DNA from: Liolophura sinensis
Taxonomy: Eukaryota > Mollusca > Polyplacophora > Chitonida > Chitonidae
Assembly (NCBI RefSeq): GCF_032854445.1
Contig: NC_088304.1
Coordinates: 11,545,704-11,609,703, forward strand
Reading direction: 5' to 3'
Length of the DNA: 64,000 bases
Positions within the stretch are counted from its first letter, which is position 1; every line of letters begins with the position of its first letter. The position numbers were made by a program, and so were the translations under genes. Positions 33,590 to 45,364 of this stretch are shown in pieces. The notes beneath the pieces were generated by a model, which saw only the letters and a list, made by a program, of their open reading frames with translations, was not told where the DNA came from and searched no databases.

Positions 33590-33790
33590 AAGGCCGTGGT
33601 CATTTAAAGTCGTCCAGACATCCGAAATCCGGAGATGTCGTCAGCTTTTACATAAAATCTGCGACGTGATATAATACCGAAAATTTGTTTCCACATGTAC
33701 AATATTTATCACTATACAATAGGCTCTCCTCCACATAACTCTTACAAATAGCCACCTAACACAATATATCAACAACCAACTTTGCCCACG
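33590..33790 (+). repeat. Rep-2 middle segment, extra partial copy
   Basis: ATTTAAAGTCGTCCAGACAT, ATGTCGTCAGCTTTTACATA, TATTTATCACTATACAATAG and CTTACAAATAGCCACCTAAC repeat the middle of Rep-2 just after the main copy ends. Confidence 0.65.
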
Positions 33791-33854
33791 ACTGCTTTGT
33801 AGATCCGAGTCTAAGGAAAGCGTGGTTTTAATATCAATGTTGTGCTTGTATGAA

Positions 33855-34110
33855 CCACCAAAACCTTTAAAAATGGCACTTGTTGCTGGTTTGCTTAACG
33901 CTCAGCACTGACAGGTTAGAGCAAGGAAACAGAACTGGTTGGTCTGGTGTCAGTATAATGTGACTGGGTAGGGTGTCATGTCCGGTGTCTTCGACATGAT
34001 TCTTCAGTGGCAGCAGCACTTTGGCGGCTTGAACTCGCGCTGTCACAAGTAGACATAGCACATGTATACACACCCAATGACTTCACGTCGTCATGTGACT
34101 GAAAATAAAC
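33855..34110 (+). repeat. SINE-B subtype 2
   Basis: CCTTTAAAAATGGCACTTGT, GAGCAAGGAAACAGAACTGG, GTCAGTATAATGTGACTGGG, GGCGGCTTGAACTCGCGCTG and GTCGTCATGTGACTGAAAAT. It shares the 3' tail of SINE-B but has a different body, also seen at 46760-47075, 53090-53290 and 54600-54720. Confidence 0.8.
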
Positions 34111-34522
34111 CTAAAGCATACAGGTGCATACATATATACAATAAAAGCGTAAATGGGATACCTTATATCATGACATTTTGTATAATACAGATATGGACCT
34201 ATTCAATGTTTTAAACATGAAGACTACTTCTACTTCCAGGTAACTGTCTTCCGTTACATTTACATGTATGTATAATTTTAATAGGTTGTCAAGCTAATTT
34301 TAGTGATGAAACTAGTCTTTGGGAATTTGCATTGTGACAAATTTCATGCGCACAAATAAAATTTTTTTCTGCTGTGTAAACCTTAACTAGGATGCTATGC
34401 TGAACAGAGAAAAGAAACTTCTCATGCGTTTTACTTCCAACATACATACCAACATAGAATACAGTGAGTTGCTAGTGGATAAATCTGGTTCATGGAGGTA
34501 CTGAGCGTACACTAAAGCGGGA

Positions 34523-34925
34523 TTAGACACTCAAATGCGTTTTGTGCACCTTCCAGTCAACACGGAATAGCCATCTGTTTTGTGGGTTATTCAGTACCGT
34601 GTATGCCCCCACCACCCCACCCTCCCGCGTTCGCGACAAGGAAACGAACACTTCTTCCAAGAGCATCCGATGCGTGGTCGATGGGGTTGCGCTCAAGTCG
34701 AAAAAAAAACGATTACGCAAATGACGTAGCCCAGTTTTGATTGTCTTCGGCATGTTTTGGCACATGTTACAATCCTGACCTGTGACGATCAAATGCCGTA
34801 CCCATTTGATGCACAAGTGTTCTCAGGTTGTGAATTGCTCGTTTACTGCATCCCATGGCACGTGCAACAACCACAGTAGACTGGCCATCTACACGTTCAC
34901 ACTCAACATTTGTAAGGCGTGGCAT
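34523..34925 (-). pseudogene. Tc1-like transposase N-terminal remnant
   Basis: On the minus strand an ATG at 34925 starts MPRLTNVECERVDG, the typical beginning of Tc1-like transposases, followed by helix-turn-helix-like VVVARAMGCSKRAIHNL and DRHRSG. After a stop and frame change, the frame 34816-34523 has RHLRNRF and STTHRM, which in this family follow the GRP-rich linker. The catalytic DDE part is deleted or unrecognisable. It is dead, and its ends were not located. Confidence 0.7.
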
Positions 34926-35359
34926 GGGAATTATCTTCACAAGCAAATGTCATGCATACGTCTTGGTGTTCAATCACATGAAATTGTGGTCACTTGACCT
35001 CGCACAGGTGCCGGGTCGCGTTTTTACATGGGAGCGTGCTTACAGGCACAGCACGTAGTTTGCCACACTTGCAATGGCCGGAGGCGTCAGGTTAGACCTG
35101 GTCATTACGGTATTCGCTCATACTAACTACCTTTTACTACCCATTTTCAATATAATTCCTTTTTCCCAATGTGAAGCTTCATCTTATTTATCGGTATATT
35201 TACGCCACAAAGAAACGACTAATGTGTGAGGCTGACAGGAAACTCGAGAGACAGTCTATTTCTCTCCTTTGAACGACAAAATGTCTTCAAATGACCAGTC
35301 TTTGACGCAATTGTTTAATTAGCGTAAATGAGGGAAACGGGTGATGAAAAGATTATTTG

Positions 35360-35535
35360 CATATGTTGGGATTCCTACGTCTTCTTTAGATTTCGCCATG
35401 TACAACCACGTCTTCTGCAATATTTGTCTTTGAATCTTGTAATATTGCATATGTTGGGATTCCTACGTCTTCTTTGGATTTCGCCATATACAACCACGTC
35501 TTCTGCAATATTTGTCCTTGAATCTTGTAATATTA
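35360..35535 (+). repeat. 88-bp direct tandem duplication
   Basis: Two adjacent copies beginning CATATGTTGGGATTCCTACG (35360-35447 and 35448-35535), differing at about four positions. No coding or family assignment. Confidence 0.95.
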
Positions 35536-35667
35536 CAGCATTTTATTCTACCCAATCCTGATGAAGCTAGCCATCAAGGAACAGGCCACATCCCACTTTT
35601 ACGAAACACTCTTAAGTAAAAGTAAAACTTGAGATGAATATTACTTAAGTACAGCATTATGTTAATT

Positions 35668-36212
35668 AAAGGCCTGTTGAGTCTTAGACGATGTTTTTAC
35701 TGAATCGTACCGAATTGACATCGTAACGTAATCGTATTTGCATTCGTGGTCTTTTGTGTTGGTTCGTGGGTGTTCGAAATGAATTCGTATTCTATTTTTC
35801 ATGTCGTCGACAATTTCAAGAAGTTCAAAAATTTCGTAACTGGACGAAAGTTTGTAATCATTCGTAATTCTAAAACCTACATAAATATTCGCCAAGCTAT
35901 GGGTACCAATCGTAAAATAACTTAATCATTCCGGAAGCATCGCTACATCGTCAGTTCTCAAAAGCCGATTTATATGCAGAATAAATACGGAATACTTGCG
36001 AATGAATATGAATTTACGACATATAGTGTCCTAACGCATTCTTAATTATTCGTAAGTTTGTCATACAGGGAGTGTGGAGATCGCTATAGTTCGTTTGAAG
36101 TTCTTCAAAATTTCAAAGAATGTCGTAAACATGAACTTACCAATCTGAGAAATTTACTTTTTGTTAATGGTTCGGCACAACATTTGGCTGAGTGTGAACG
36201 GGGCTTAACGGA
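35668..36212. mobile_element. Possible hairpin-type non-autonomous DNA transposon
   Basis: The ends GGCCTGTTGAGTCTTAGACG and, inverted, AAGCCCCGTTCACACTCAGC are loosely related terminal sequences, and the interior is rich in TTCGTAA / CGAATAC-type words on both strands, as expected of a partly self-complementary MITE. The match is imperfect and no target duplication was fixed. Confidence 0.3.
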
Positions 36213-37560
36213 CACAGTTCTGCTTAAGCAATAAGCAGACTGAGCAGGTCGCGTGACAAAGACATCTTAGGTATTATGTACACAAAGCTTTAAGTGTCCA
36301 GACTTCATTGGTAATGTGTATATATGGAGAATATAACACAAGGTTTTTTTTTAAATCAATCTATTTATTTGCCCGGACACTTTTCGTGCTGACTAAGTGA
36401 AACTCGGTTACCTGTAAAATAACTTTGCTCACGTGAGGTGTAAATATTACTTTAGTATACTATGTGACTCAAACTTGAGCTTGTACAGCGGATTTGTATA
36501 TTGCTTATCTCGCCCTCACTGCACATGTCCGTATATGGCATTGGTAACAAGTCTTAAACATTGTGCTGCCGTTTGACCAGTCACTAACTTTTCCTTGGGG
36601 ATCACTTGCCTACAACAAATAAGATGTGCATGGAATGTAAACCCTGTCACTAACTTATACCTTCTCATATACTTGGGGTTTTCAGTTTCACCCGTGTGCC
36701 TCTAAAACGGCATATCAAACGTCTAGTGTTCTAGAGTATGACGTTAAACAACAATTTAAAAAAAATGAAGAAAAATGGAGCATGGGTGCATACGAGATGG
36801 CCTATTTCAACCTTTTGCTTTTAGCTCTCAATGCTATCCTCTGCAATAAGGCTGTACAAAGTATCATTTTAAGCACTTCTAATAGGAAGAGCTTTAGACC
36901 AAGACTCTTGTTGGAGAGCAAAGTGAAGTGGCCGTGGTTCACTGGTATATGTGTCTAACCAGGTACATTTATCAATAATCACTGTGCTTAGGCTCTTTTC
37001 ATGTTCAAATTCCTTTTTTGCTTAGAACATAAACCAAAAAACATTTTTGAGATTTTGAGATACTTATCTCTCGAATGAATCGTTCGGTGGAACAAAATTA
37101 CGCATAAAAAATACGGATATAAATATTACTCCGAAGCGTATTATTTTCGTTAACTCTCCCTCAAATACATGTTCCTTACATCAAACATCTCCTTACTGCG
37201 ACGTCTTATGGTGTATTTGCCGACTGTGGTGACAAAATTCTTTGTCTTCCGCTAAAGCCTTTCTAAGGGCCTTTGTATTTTTTGCCAAAATTTTCAGTCG
37301 TTCTTTCTTCCAAGATTTGATATCAAAGCAATCACGGCAACAGAAAGTTTTTCCTTGCACAGAAAAAGACCAAAGCCGCTGTAAAAAGAAACGAAAGAAA
37401 CGATAAACAACGATTTATAGCCAACGAGTTGAAGTAAAAATGCTAGGATGACCTTGACACGAGAAAAACTGCTTAAGGACTTTATTAGGGAAAGGACACA
37501 ATTATTAATAATCAGTTATTTAGGTTCAAAACTCATACAATCTGGGGATCTCCATAGTCG
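36213..37560. other. No gene or repeat recognised
   Basis: AT-rich, with short frames only. No splice-flanked open stretch, SINE or Rep copy was found on either strand. Confidence 0.45.
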
Positions 37561-37566
37561 CCGGGG

Positions 37567-37640
37567 TTAGCACGTTCAGGTTGGTTTCCTGTCCGGCCGT
37601 ACGTCGGAAAGTCTTCCTGCAACCTGAATAAATAAACCAT
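37567..37640 (+). repeat. SINE-A short remnant
   Basis: GGTTTCCTGTCCGGCCGTAC, GGAAAGTCTTCCTGCAACCT and then AATAAATAAAC: the middle of SINE-A joined to an AAAT-like tail. Confidence 0.6.
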
Positions 37641-37764
37641 GCAATCGGTGATTCTAGACAGCGGGAACGTGGCCTTGATTTCGATAAGTCCTGTAGTCAA
37701 AAGAATTGCTCATAGTTTTATGTAATCCATTGGTTGAAATATGTACTGTTCATAGAGCCTGTGG

Positions 37765-38000
37765 TTCTAGATCAGTGGCGTCTAGTATACTGCAATTAAC
37801 ATCACTGCTTTATTTTCACTTAATTCTGCCTAAGCCATGGTGCTACAAAGCGTGTAAATTGCTACTGTGCACTTACACGAACAGCTATAATAAGAGACTG
37901 ATGTAAACTGACAAGACGCCGAATTTCACAAGTTACAAGTGACCATTTGCCAGCTATCACACTGCCGCGTCGCTGCTCCAGTTTCACTCTCTATACCATC
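37765..38000 (+). repeat. Rep-1 copy
   Basis: TACTGCAATTAACATCACTG, GCCATGGTGCTACAAAGCG, GACAAGACGCCGAATTTCAC and TATCACACTGCCGCGTCGCT. A second fragment (GGGTAATTCTAGACGTGTGA) follows at 38138-38200. Confidence 0.8.
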
Positions 38001-38544
38001 TTTTATTACATTCATAGAGAATGATTTTTTTAGACGGCAAGCTGATTATTCTGGTGCCCTAAACATCCCCAAGGCCTTGTAACCTTCCACTGTGGCCATG
38101 TCACTGTTTATTAAATGTATAGTCAATAAAGCGTTTTTGGGTAATTCTAGACGTGTGACGTCTATAGATTGCAACTAACATCACTGCATTTTTGTAATTA
38201 ATTGGCTCTCTTGGCTGTATTTTTTGTTATATTTAATCGAACAGGTCACTGCTAAATCCACGCGGCCAATTGATAACAAATCCGTCTTCCCTTACGCTGA
38301 CTACACAGGGTTATACCATCTATTGGATGTCTCGTTGCCCACTGAGTTGCTTGAGTTTCTCAGCCTATCTATTACATAATTAGACATACATTGCTACAAT
38401 AGAAATTGCTTAGTACAATAAACGAAGTCAGAATAATGTGTATCATAAGCGATGTGATAGTGTGTTAAACTCGTTCGTTGATACAATAATATAAATACAT
38501 CACCCTATTGTGAAGTTCATTTGTCTGTCTAGATTAACTTTTAA

Positions 38545-38745
38545 ATTATAGCCTTATAAATTATAGATATACCTTGCGTCTTTCCGACATTTCTTTACAT
38601 GATTCCGTTCTATTTTCGTACTCAATGTACTTTTCTGGTTCTTTGATAGTTGGGAATTGGCCTTGCGACTATTTATCCAGGAACGTTCACCATTGCTGAC
38701 GGCTAGTATGCGCACAGACGCACAGATTACATCCACATTTGGTCG
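38545..38745 (+). repeat. Rep-3 fragment
   Basis: TGATTCCGTTCTATTTTCGT, GGTTCTTTGATAGTTGGGAA and GGCCTTGCGACTATTTATCC. Confidence 0.7.
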
Positions 38746-38955
38746 ATTGCTAGCAAAACTCCTTAATACGTGGTAACAGTCCATTGAATATCTCTATGAT
38801 CCTAATCAACTGACATCTATTCCACAACACGATTTTCAACTGGTACAAAGGTGACACTTCATTTATAAATGGAAGTGCAGAGTCCTTGCGTTTAGCTTTA
38901 CGCTTAGTGGATACTTGCCACATAAACTACTATATACATGCAGTACATGTAGTAT

Positions 38956-39090
38956 GCTCCTCCGGCCGTACCACATGGTCGTGGGTTTCCCTCGGGCTCT
39001 GTCCGGTTTCCCCCAACTATAATGCTGGTCGCCGCCGTATAAGTGAAATATTCTTAAGTGAGGCGTAAAACACCAATCAAATAAATAAAT
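38956..39090 (+). repeat. SINE-A, 5'-truncated
   Basis: From TCCTCCGGCCGTACCACATG to AGGCGTAAAACACCAATCAA and the AAAT tail. The tRNA-like head is absent. Confidence 0.85.
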
Positions 39091-39564
39091 CATGCGTGTG
39101 CTCTAAAACAGTGCACTAAATATTTACATCATCGGTTACCTTTTTACTCGGTCAAATGGTAGATTGGCCATTGAATGTATGAGTAATACGTTAACAGTTT
39201 GTTTACACATCGTTATCACAAAAGTAAGAGTGAATAAGAGCTTTACATCTTGCCCACGAACCGCTTTAGGCTGCGGTAGAGGTCCCATTGGGTTAATACA
39301 GATTTTATTGAGTTGGCTGCCGTAGGCCTACCAAGTTTCTATGATGGCGGTCAAAAAAATGTTGGCTGACGATATATGCGTCCTATTTGGCATATACATG
39401 TCACGGTGTGTTGGAAAAATCCGACTGCGTTCGAGAAAAGGTTTCTTGGCGAATGAATTAAACCAGAATCTAAGTCCTGCACAATGTTAGATCATGAAGG
39501 TGTCGTGAATAAATTGTGCATTGATTGCAATTGTTCGTAGATTCAACACTTGAGCACAGCTTTT

Positions 39565-39680
39565 AAAACATCAAATAAATAAATAAATGCATCCAAGGTG
39601 CTGATCTTGTTCAACATAATGAATACGCAGGCCTTTGTAGTCGAGGGTTAAGCGGAATTAGACACAATTATCAAGCAGGT
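39565..39680. repeat. SINE-A tail scrap beside a Rep-3 scrap
   Basis: AACATCAAATAAATAAATAA is only the last bases of SINE-A. The following GGGTTAAGCGGAATTAGACA matches Rep-3 at 24940-24960. Confidence 0.5.
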
Positions 39681-40499
39681 GTGCCTTAGGTTGTGGTCAC
39701 TGGCTATATTTTCTCACAGGAGAACTATACACATTGTAAAATTTAAGAAACTTAGAGTGAAACTAAATTTTGCCACTCACTTTTTCAAGAACCCACCTAA
39801 TGTCAGTATTTTGGACAGACATTTAACGTTTTTTTAAATTTTAGCTGAAGTGTCCTTATATATCTCAGGGCAGTCGATGAAGCTTTATTCAACGGCTTAG
39901 ATTATTCCGTTTCAGCACTGGCTTATTCCTGCCGTAATATCTTGACCTTTAGAGAAAATGTACTGTTTTCCCAGTTCTATCGCTAAATGTCAAGCGGCAG
40001 TGTTGGTGTTTCTGTTCTTGGTACTACCTTAATGCTTCTTCAAAGACAATATTTAATTCATGCATCTCTCCTCCAAATCTAATTGAAGTTTACCTTCCTA
40101 TAGAATAAAAATGGAGAGCATTTGTCTCTATTATGTGGCGACAAGCATAGTACTCTGCAGGGGTGGGATTTAGTTCGTAGAGTAATATGAGTGCTCCCTT
40201 TACCACAACTCACATGGGGTTTCGGTTCAATATCAGCCTTAGAGGATTTGTACATCGCTCTGGTGTAACTGTTCATAGAAACCTTGGTGACAATGAGCGG
40301 TCGACAATGGTCTAAGGACATCTGTGAACTTTTATGTTCATTGAACACCATTTATCCCCCACTAATGGGGGATGCAAGTCTCTATGTTACAAATGTTACG
40401 TCCTGCATGATGAAAAAGTTTTTTGCTTTCCCTGGGTGACGTGTCCCGGGCACTCACGTATCCTTAACCGCAATTAACTGATCGTCTTCGCATATAATT

Positions 40500-40740
40500 A
40501 ACTGAGTATAATAACTGATCTTCCAGCATAAAGATTAAAACCAAAGCAGCGACAATAGTGTGATAATTGGTAAATGGTCACACGTAATCCGTGAAATACG
40601 GCGTCTTGTCAGTTAATCTCATGATTTTGTTTTAATAAAAAAAATGCAGTGCTGTTATTTGCAATTCACTACACCTCACTGGTCTAGAATTACTTAAAAT
40701 GCCGAGTTGTCATCACATTTAACATTCAATAAGATTAAAA
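40500..40740 (-). repeat. Rep-1 copy
   Basis: CCAAAGCAGCGACAATAGTG, ATGGTCACACGTAATCCGTG, ACACCTCACTGGTCTAGAAT and AAAATGCCGAGTTGTCATC. Confidence 0.85.
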
Positions 40741-40997
40741 CAATGCAGAAGGTCTAGAGCAAGAACCAATCCAAATGTACTGACAGTGTGCTGTCAGCAT
40801 TTACTCTAACATGAAAGCGCAACAGAGACATATTTGTTTTCTACCAGTAAGATATTCACCACTTCAAGCTCGAAATTTTAATTAGTTGTCCTGCCCAGAA
40901 TATCGAATTTCTTGCCTGCATTACTGAAAAACATATTACCAATTTCTGTTACAATTTATATTTTTGTATTTTACTGGAGTTGTTTAGACAACAATGA

Positions 40998-41225
40998 TCT
41001 ATTTATTTATTTATTTATTTCATTGGTGTTTTACGCCGTACTCAAGACTGTTTCACCTGTACACGACGGCAATCAGCATTTTGGTGGGAAGAAACCAGGC
41101 TGAGCCGTGTAGAAACCCACGGCCATCCGCATGTTGCTGACAGATCTATCCAGGTATGAACTCCCAGCCACCTCATTGGTGAGAGGTTATGGGTTATTTC
41201 GCCGCGCCAGCCTGCCATCCCCTTC
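40998..41225 (-). repeat. SINE-A, nearly full length, diverged
   Basis: An ATTT tail, TTACGCCGTACTCAAGACTG, GAAACCCACGGCCATCCGCA, a B-box region shortened to TGAACTCCCAGCCACC, and a head part ending TTTCGCCGCGCCAGCCTGCC. Confidence 0.85.
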
Positions 41226-41341
41226 GATGATCTAAAGGGGATCAATATTATACCCCCGTATTTTACAGGTTCAAAATACTGATAATGAACATATTCTGCA
41301 TAAACGCCCCATTCAATTGACTGATCTATTTACGATCGAGC

Positions 41342-41431
41342 TTACTTCTTTATGGGCCTGTTACCAGCAGAAACAACAATTCTCCGATCAGTTTTAGAGA
41401 CCTCTTTTATTGTCCTACCTCTGGCAGCCAT
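41342..41431 (-). CDS. Possible short first exon or micro-ORF (minus)
   Basis: The ATG at 41431 lies in CAAAATGGCTGCC, a strong start context that also resembles a YY1-type core-promoter site. It opens 29 codons (MAARGRTIKEVSKTDRRIVV...) to a TAA. A donor GTAAGC at 41345-41340 overlaps the stop, so the frame could splice on. The residues are basic. No downstream exon was found. It is paired head to head with the frame at 41478. Confidence 0.3.
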   Translation of the reverse strand: MAARGRTIKEVSKTDRRIVVSAGNRPIKK

Positions 41432-41477
41432 TTTGGAGTAATGTGGCCATACCAAGACAGGTAGGCAGGACTCCGAT

Positions 41478-41649
41478 ATGGCTGACTGGCTATTGTTCTC
41501 TGAAGGTGATGATGTCACGTGCAAACCGCTCTATTCGGTTAAAGGACATAATAAAGTCAATCGAAAAAAAAAACCAAACTATCCTACATCTTTTCTGATT
41601 ATTAATCGGACATCTGTCGCGTGCTGCCCTTGGGCAAGTCGGGCACAAC
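41478..41649 (+). CDS. Possible first coding exon (plus)
   Basis: The ATG at 41478 (GATATGGCTGACTGG) opens MADWLLFSEGDDVTCKPLYS and stays open past a strong donor, CACAAC|GTAAGT, with GT at 41650-41651. That gives 57 codons plus one base. The frame continues to 42002, where a SINE begins, but the downstream residues look non-coding, which favours splicing at the donor. I found no next exon in the window and do not recognise the product. The 46-bp gap to the opposite ATG could be a bidirectional promoter. Confidence 0.3.
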
Positions 41650-41994
41650 GTAAGTCGTTCCCTTCAGCCTCGATGTCTAGTATCGGTATGCCTTGTATAG
41701 CAATATACTTTAAATTTAATACTGCTACTGGCGATTTGCTTTGGGCGTTAAACGTCTTAATGTCTTTCGGCCTAATTTCTTTAGTTATTTACGTGTTTCT
41801 TAATGTTTACTTGAGAAATTTACACTTACACGATGGCCTTAAGATTTTATTAAATGCACACCATATTAGTGGAAGACAAATGGTCTTCGAAGGGAAATTG
41901 GACACACAAAGGCCGTCAATCCTTGTATTTACCTGTAGGTGGTGTGCGGTGTATACATGTCAAAATGTTTCATATAGCGTGACCTTATGGTTGA

Positions 41995-42332
41995 GTGAGT
42001 GAGCGAGTGAGTGAGTGCGTACTTGAGGTTTTAACGTCGTACTTAACATTTTTCAGTCATATGACGACGGGGTGCTCAGTGTATGTAATGTGCCTCCTGA
42101 TGCATAACGAATTTCCACCGCTCCTTTGCCTAGTGCTGCTTTACTGAGACGACTTACCCAAGGCATGATAGCCGCCTCGCCCGAGCCATTGTACTAATAC
42201 GGGTCAACCAGTCGTTGCAGTACCCCTTAATAACGAACGCCAAGTGAGGAAGCTACAACTTCCTCTTTTTAGGTCTTAGGTGTGACTCGACCCAGGATTG
42301 ACTCTGGATCTGCCGTCCCCGATGCGGACGCT
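41995..42332 (-). repeat. SINE-B, full length, with 12-bp TSD
   Basis: Starts in GTGAGTGAGTGAGCG repeats, then GTTTTAACGTCGTACTTAAC, TCAGTCATATGACGACGGGG, GAATTTCCACCGCTCC and CGACCCAGGATTGACTCTGG to the head end. The duplication CCTTATGGTTGA is at 41983-41994 and 42333-42344. This is the reference copy for SINE-B. Confidence 0.95.
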
Positions 42333-42344
42333 CCTTATGGTTGA

Positions 42345-43470
42345 AGTCATGACTTGTAACAGCTAAGTCACCAAATGCACAAACACTCCTTCTTGCCACA
42401 CTGATATATCACAAATTTACTGGAATTCTAAAAGACACAAATCCCCATTCAAAACCCAGTTTGTCGCGGTTTCAAGAAGTTGCACCACCAAACCTTTGTC
42501 AACACTTGCTGACAAGGAATAAAAGAATTTTCGCCAGTTCCAGATTTCTGACAATCTGTTTCATATAGCTGTCATAGCTACGTTATTCATCTTCATCTGA
42601 TTGTTCAAACATCTATGCTTATTTCTGAGACAACAATATTTGTATTAGGCCTGAATATTGATCACAGGCGACGAGTTTTAAATTGGGACCGGATGTCATG
42701 CCCTGAATATCGGCTGTCTTCCCTGCATCGGTGGAAGCTACTGACTGCTATCCTCTTACATGCTACCGGTTTTGTTTACTACTAAGTCCCTATAACCTGT
42801 TTTCTGAGGTTGTTTTTGAAATGTGTCGCGCGACTCTCGACTAGGGACAGCGGATTCTAAAGCTTAGCTTGCTTTTATTATCGACGTACCTTGGTGATAA
42901 GAGCGACAAAGGCACTCTCGTGTGTATTTATATGCAGATGAAGAATCTAGGAAAGTACAAATACGATATATCGGACTTCGTTATTTTTGTTGACTGCGCT
43001 TCTAAGTGGTGATAGCACAATGATGAATGTCTACATTGTTGAGTTCTTCATTCTTCGTTTCTTTAATGTCACAGACAGCACAACACTTTTAATTTTGTTG
43101 TAAGCTATCGTTAGTCTAAATTTACTTAATCCTGCGGTCTAAGTTTTAGTCTTTTTATTCATTTTTGGCACTCGTCAGCATTTATACTTTTGAATACGAA
43201 TATCTTGTGGCGTAGTTTTACTTTATTCCACTAAGGATCGCAAGGAAACTATTCGGATATCATTGCGTCTGCTATCGTTTCTAAAATTGCGTCGTATTTC
43301 TAATTGATAAATGAGATAAATAAATAATGATTTCACAAAAATTATAATTGCCACCCGTAGTATACATTCGGGAAATACGACGGAAACAGCGAAACAGCTT
43401 TTTATTCGTCTGCTATCGGTGAAAAATACAGGTATGTTTTTTCCCGTTACTGTGTATACGTAGTCATTCG
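42345..43470. other. No gene or repeat recognised
   Basis: Short frames only. Nothing in this stretch matches the repeat families of the window. Confidence 0.45.
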
Positions 43471-43474
43471 AATC

Positions 43475-43630
43475 GATGTGTCGAAATAGACGTTCGTATA
43501 CCAGCCGTCAATCAATAAGGTCGTTCCAGGTCAATAATCGCAAGGCGAATTTCTAAAATGACGTATAACACAAATCACCAAAGAACTAGGAAAGTATACA
43601 GAGCGCGAAAACAGAAGACTCACTAAAACT
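43475..43630 (-). repeat. Rep-3 fragment
   Basis: CGTTCGTATACCAGCCGTCA, CAGGTCAATAATCGCAAGGC, ATAACACAAATCACCAAAGA and AAAGTATACAGAGCGCG. Confidence 0.8.
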
Positions 43631-43847
43631 GTTTTTTTCTGTTAGACGCGGTACACGAGAGCTGTGCATGGAATCTCTCTTCGTGGACATGTATTTTGCA
43701 GTCTGATATACAAACTCACGCCTTGCCTCATATCAACCCGAGCTCTTGATCCCTTGAGGTATAGCAGTTTATCAACATGTGACTTCTACTGCCCTGGAGC
43801 ATTCGTACCTGCCAACCTCACGTGGACAGAAAGGTGGGAGACAGTGT

Positions 43848-43995
43848 ATTTATTTGTTTGTTTGTTTATTTGTTTAACTGATATTTTTCATCGTACTCAC
43901 GAAGTAAACCGGGGTAAACCTACGGTCATCCACAGGTTGCTGATACCTTCCCACGTACTACAGGAGAGGAAGCCAGCTTGAACTCATAGCAACAA
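43848..43995 (-). repeat. SINE-A, diverged and truncated
   Basis: A TTTG/TTTA tail, ATTTTTCATCGTACTCACGA, AACCTACGGTCATCCACAGG and CAGGAGAGGAAGCCAGCTTG. Confidence 0.75.
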
Positions 43996-44125
43996 TGTGA
44001 TACTTGGTAAATCATCATGCGTAACCGGTGAAATACGGTCTCATGTCAGTTTACCTCAGTTAAAGTTTTAGTATATACCTGTTCATGTAAATGCACGCAT
44101 AGCAGCAACCTGCACACCCCACGAA
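43996..44125 (-). repeat. Rep-1 partial copy
   Basis: ATCATGCGTAACCGGTGAAA, GTCAGTTTACCTCAGTTAAA and CATGTAAATGCACGCATAGC. Confidence 0.75.
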
Positions 44126-44172
44126 CATGATTAACGTATACAGCTACGCTTGACTTTTACTTACTAATATAC

Positions 44173-44480
44173 AGGGTGTCCCAGAAGTCCTGCACCATCC
44201 TGATTTTTTCCTGTGTTTCAGATTTAATTCTGATTTTTAATTTTTTTCTCTCTTACAGAGTTAACTATGGCTAAAAAACTAACAGTACAAGAAAGAGTTG
44301 AATTGGTTTTTTTGTTTGGAAGAGATGGAGCAACACACCAATCTGTAGCTCGAGCATTCAGCCTTAAACTGGATGGCGTGCGGCTGCTCCGACACCCTGT
44401 AGAGTATCTGATGCGGCCTGATATAAAAGTACAAAAAAAAATTCTCAGCTATCTTCTTAGTGCTTAAAATGGCTTTTAAT
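44173..44480 (+). mobile_element. Fragment of a DNA transposon with HTH ORF
   Basis: CAGGGTGTCCCAGAAGTCCT has the look of a mariner/Tc1-superfamily terminal repeat. About 90 bp later the ATG at 44267 opens MAKKLTVQERVELVFLFG and VARAFSLK, the sort of N-terminal helix-turn-helix found in such transposases and in a related host-domesticated HTH family. The frame then runs into unrelated residues and stops at 44467. No opposite terminal repeat or catalytic domain was seen. Confidence 0.5.
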
Positions 44481-44484
44481 ACAG

Positions 44485-45364
44485 TTTTTACAAGGTCCCA
44501 GCGGTCAGTCCGGAAAATAAGTAGCCTGCTGCAGAGATAGCTGTGAAAATAACTTTGTTTTGGGGAGGGCCGGAAATTGGGTTAAGCTTGTCCCGCGTTC
44601 CCAGTATTTGCCCGACAATTGACGGAAAATATGCACAAATTAGAGAGATTAATAAGAAATATGACATTAACAAATAAAATACATCTAAAATGAAAATAAT
44701 ATATTATAATTTAATATAAATTTTTTGTTGTTGTTATATCTCTTCATTTTACTTAAAACCATACTCCTGGTAAGTAAGAAAGGAAAACATGCAAAGATGC
44801 TAATAAGGAATTTACACACGTGACTGGTTTAGATTTTTTTCTTCACTGCCAAGGAAAACAGTTCGGTCTACTCTTTCTTTAGAATTTTTTGTCAGTGAAG
44901 TTGAATGTACTCGAAACATTGGATTTTATGGTGGCCTCTTCTGACTATATTATAAAATCTCATTATATCAGTTGTTTGTCTTTTAATCCATTTAAAGACG
45001 TACGTACTATTGGACTGCATTCGAAATGCATGCGTAAAGCCTTGAATGCATTCCCCGCATGGCTCTAGGTAGTCAACGAACAAAGCCAGCGAAAGAATAT
45101 GGATGTGACTGCCCACCGTCGAATTTGATGTTTTAAAAGTATATTACATGACTGGAAAGTTCCAATTACCATTATCCTTGGAAGTGATTGATGGTCTTTC
45201 ATTTTACGTTAGTGTATGTTTTTTCGGCCTTGAAACAAATTGTCTTCATCTTCATTCGTCAATACACGCTGATATTGTTCATTGGCTTACTCACTATATC
45301 ATATTGTCAATTACAAGGAACCGCTGGTGGGCTGTGAGTCACCGACGCCTAGTCCATATGCAAT
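44485..45364. other. No gene or repeat recognised
   Basis: The 74- and 79-codon frames here lack splice sites or family resemblance. Confidence 0.4.

Noticed and set aside
40079-40351. 90-codon minus-strand frame with a mixed composition
   Set aside because: It has no splice sites, no recognisable domain and no partner exons. It was kept out for lack of support, though it is not clearly repeat-derived.
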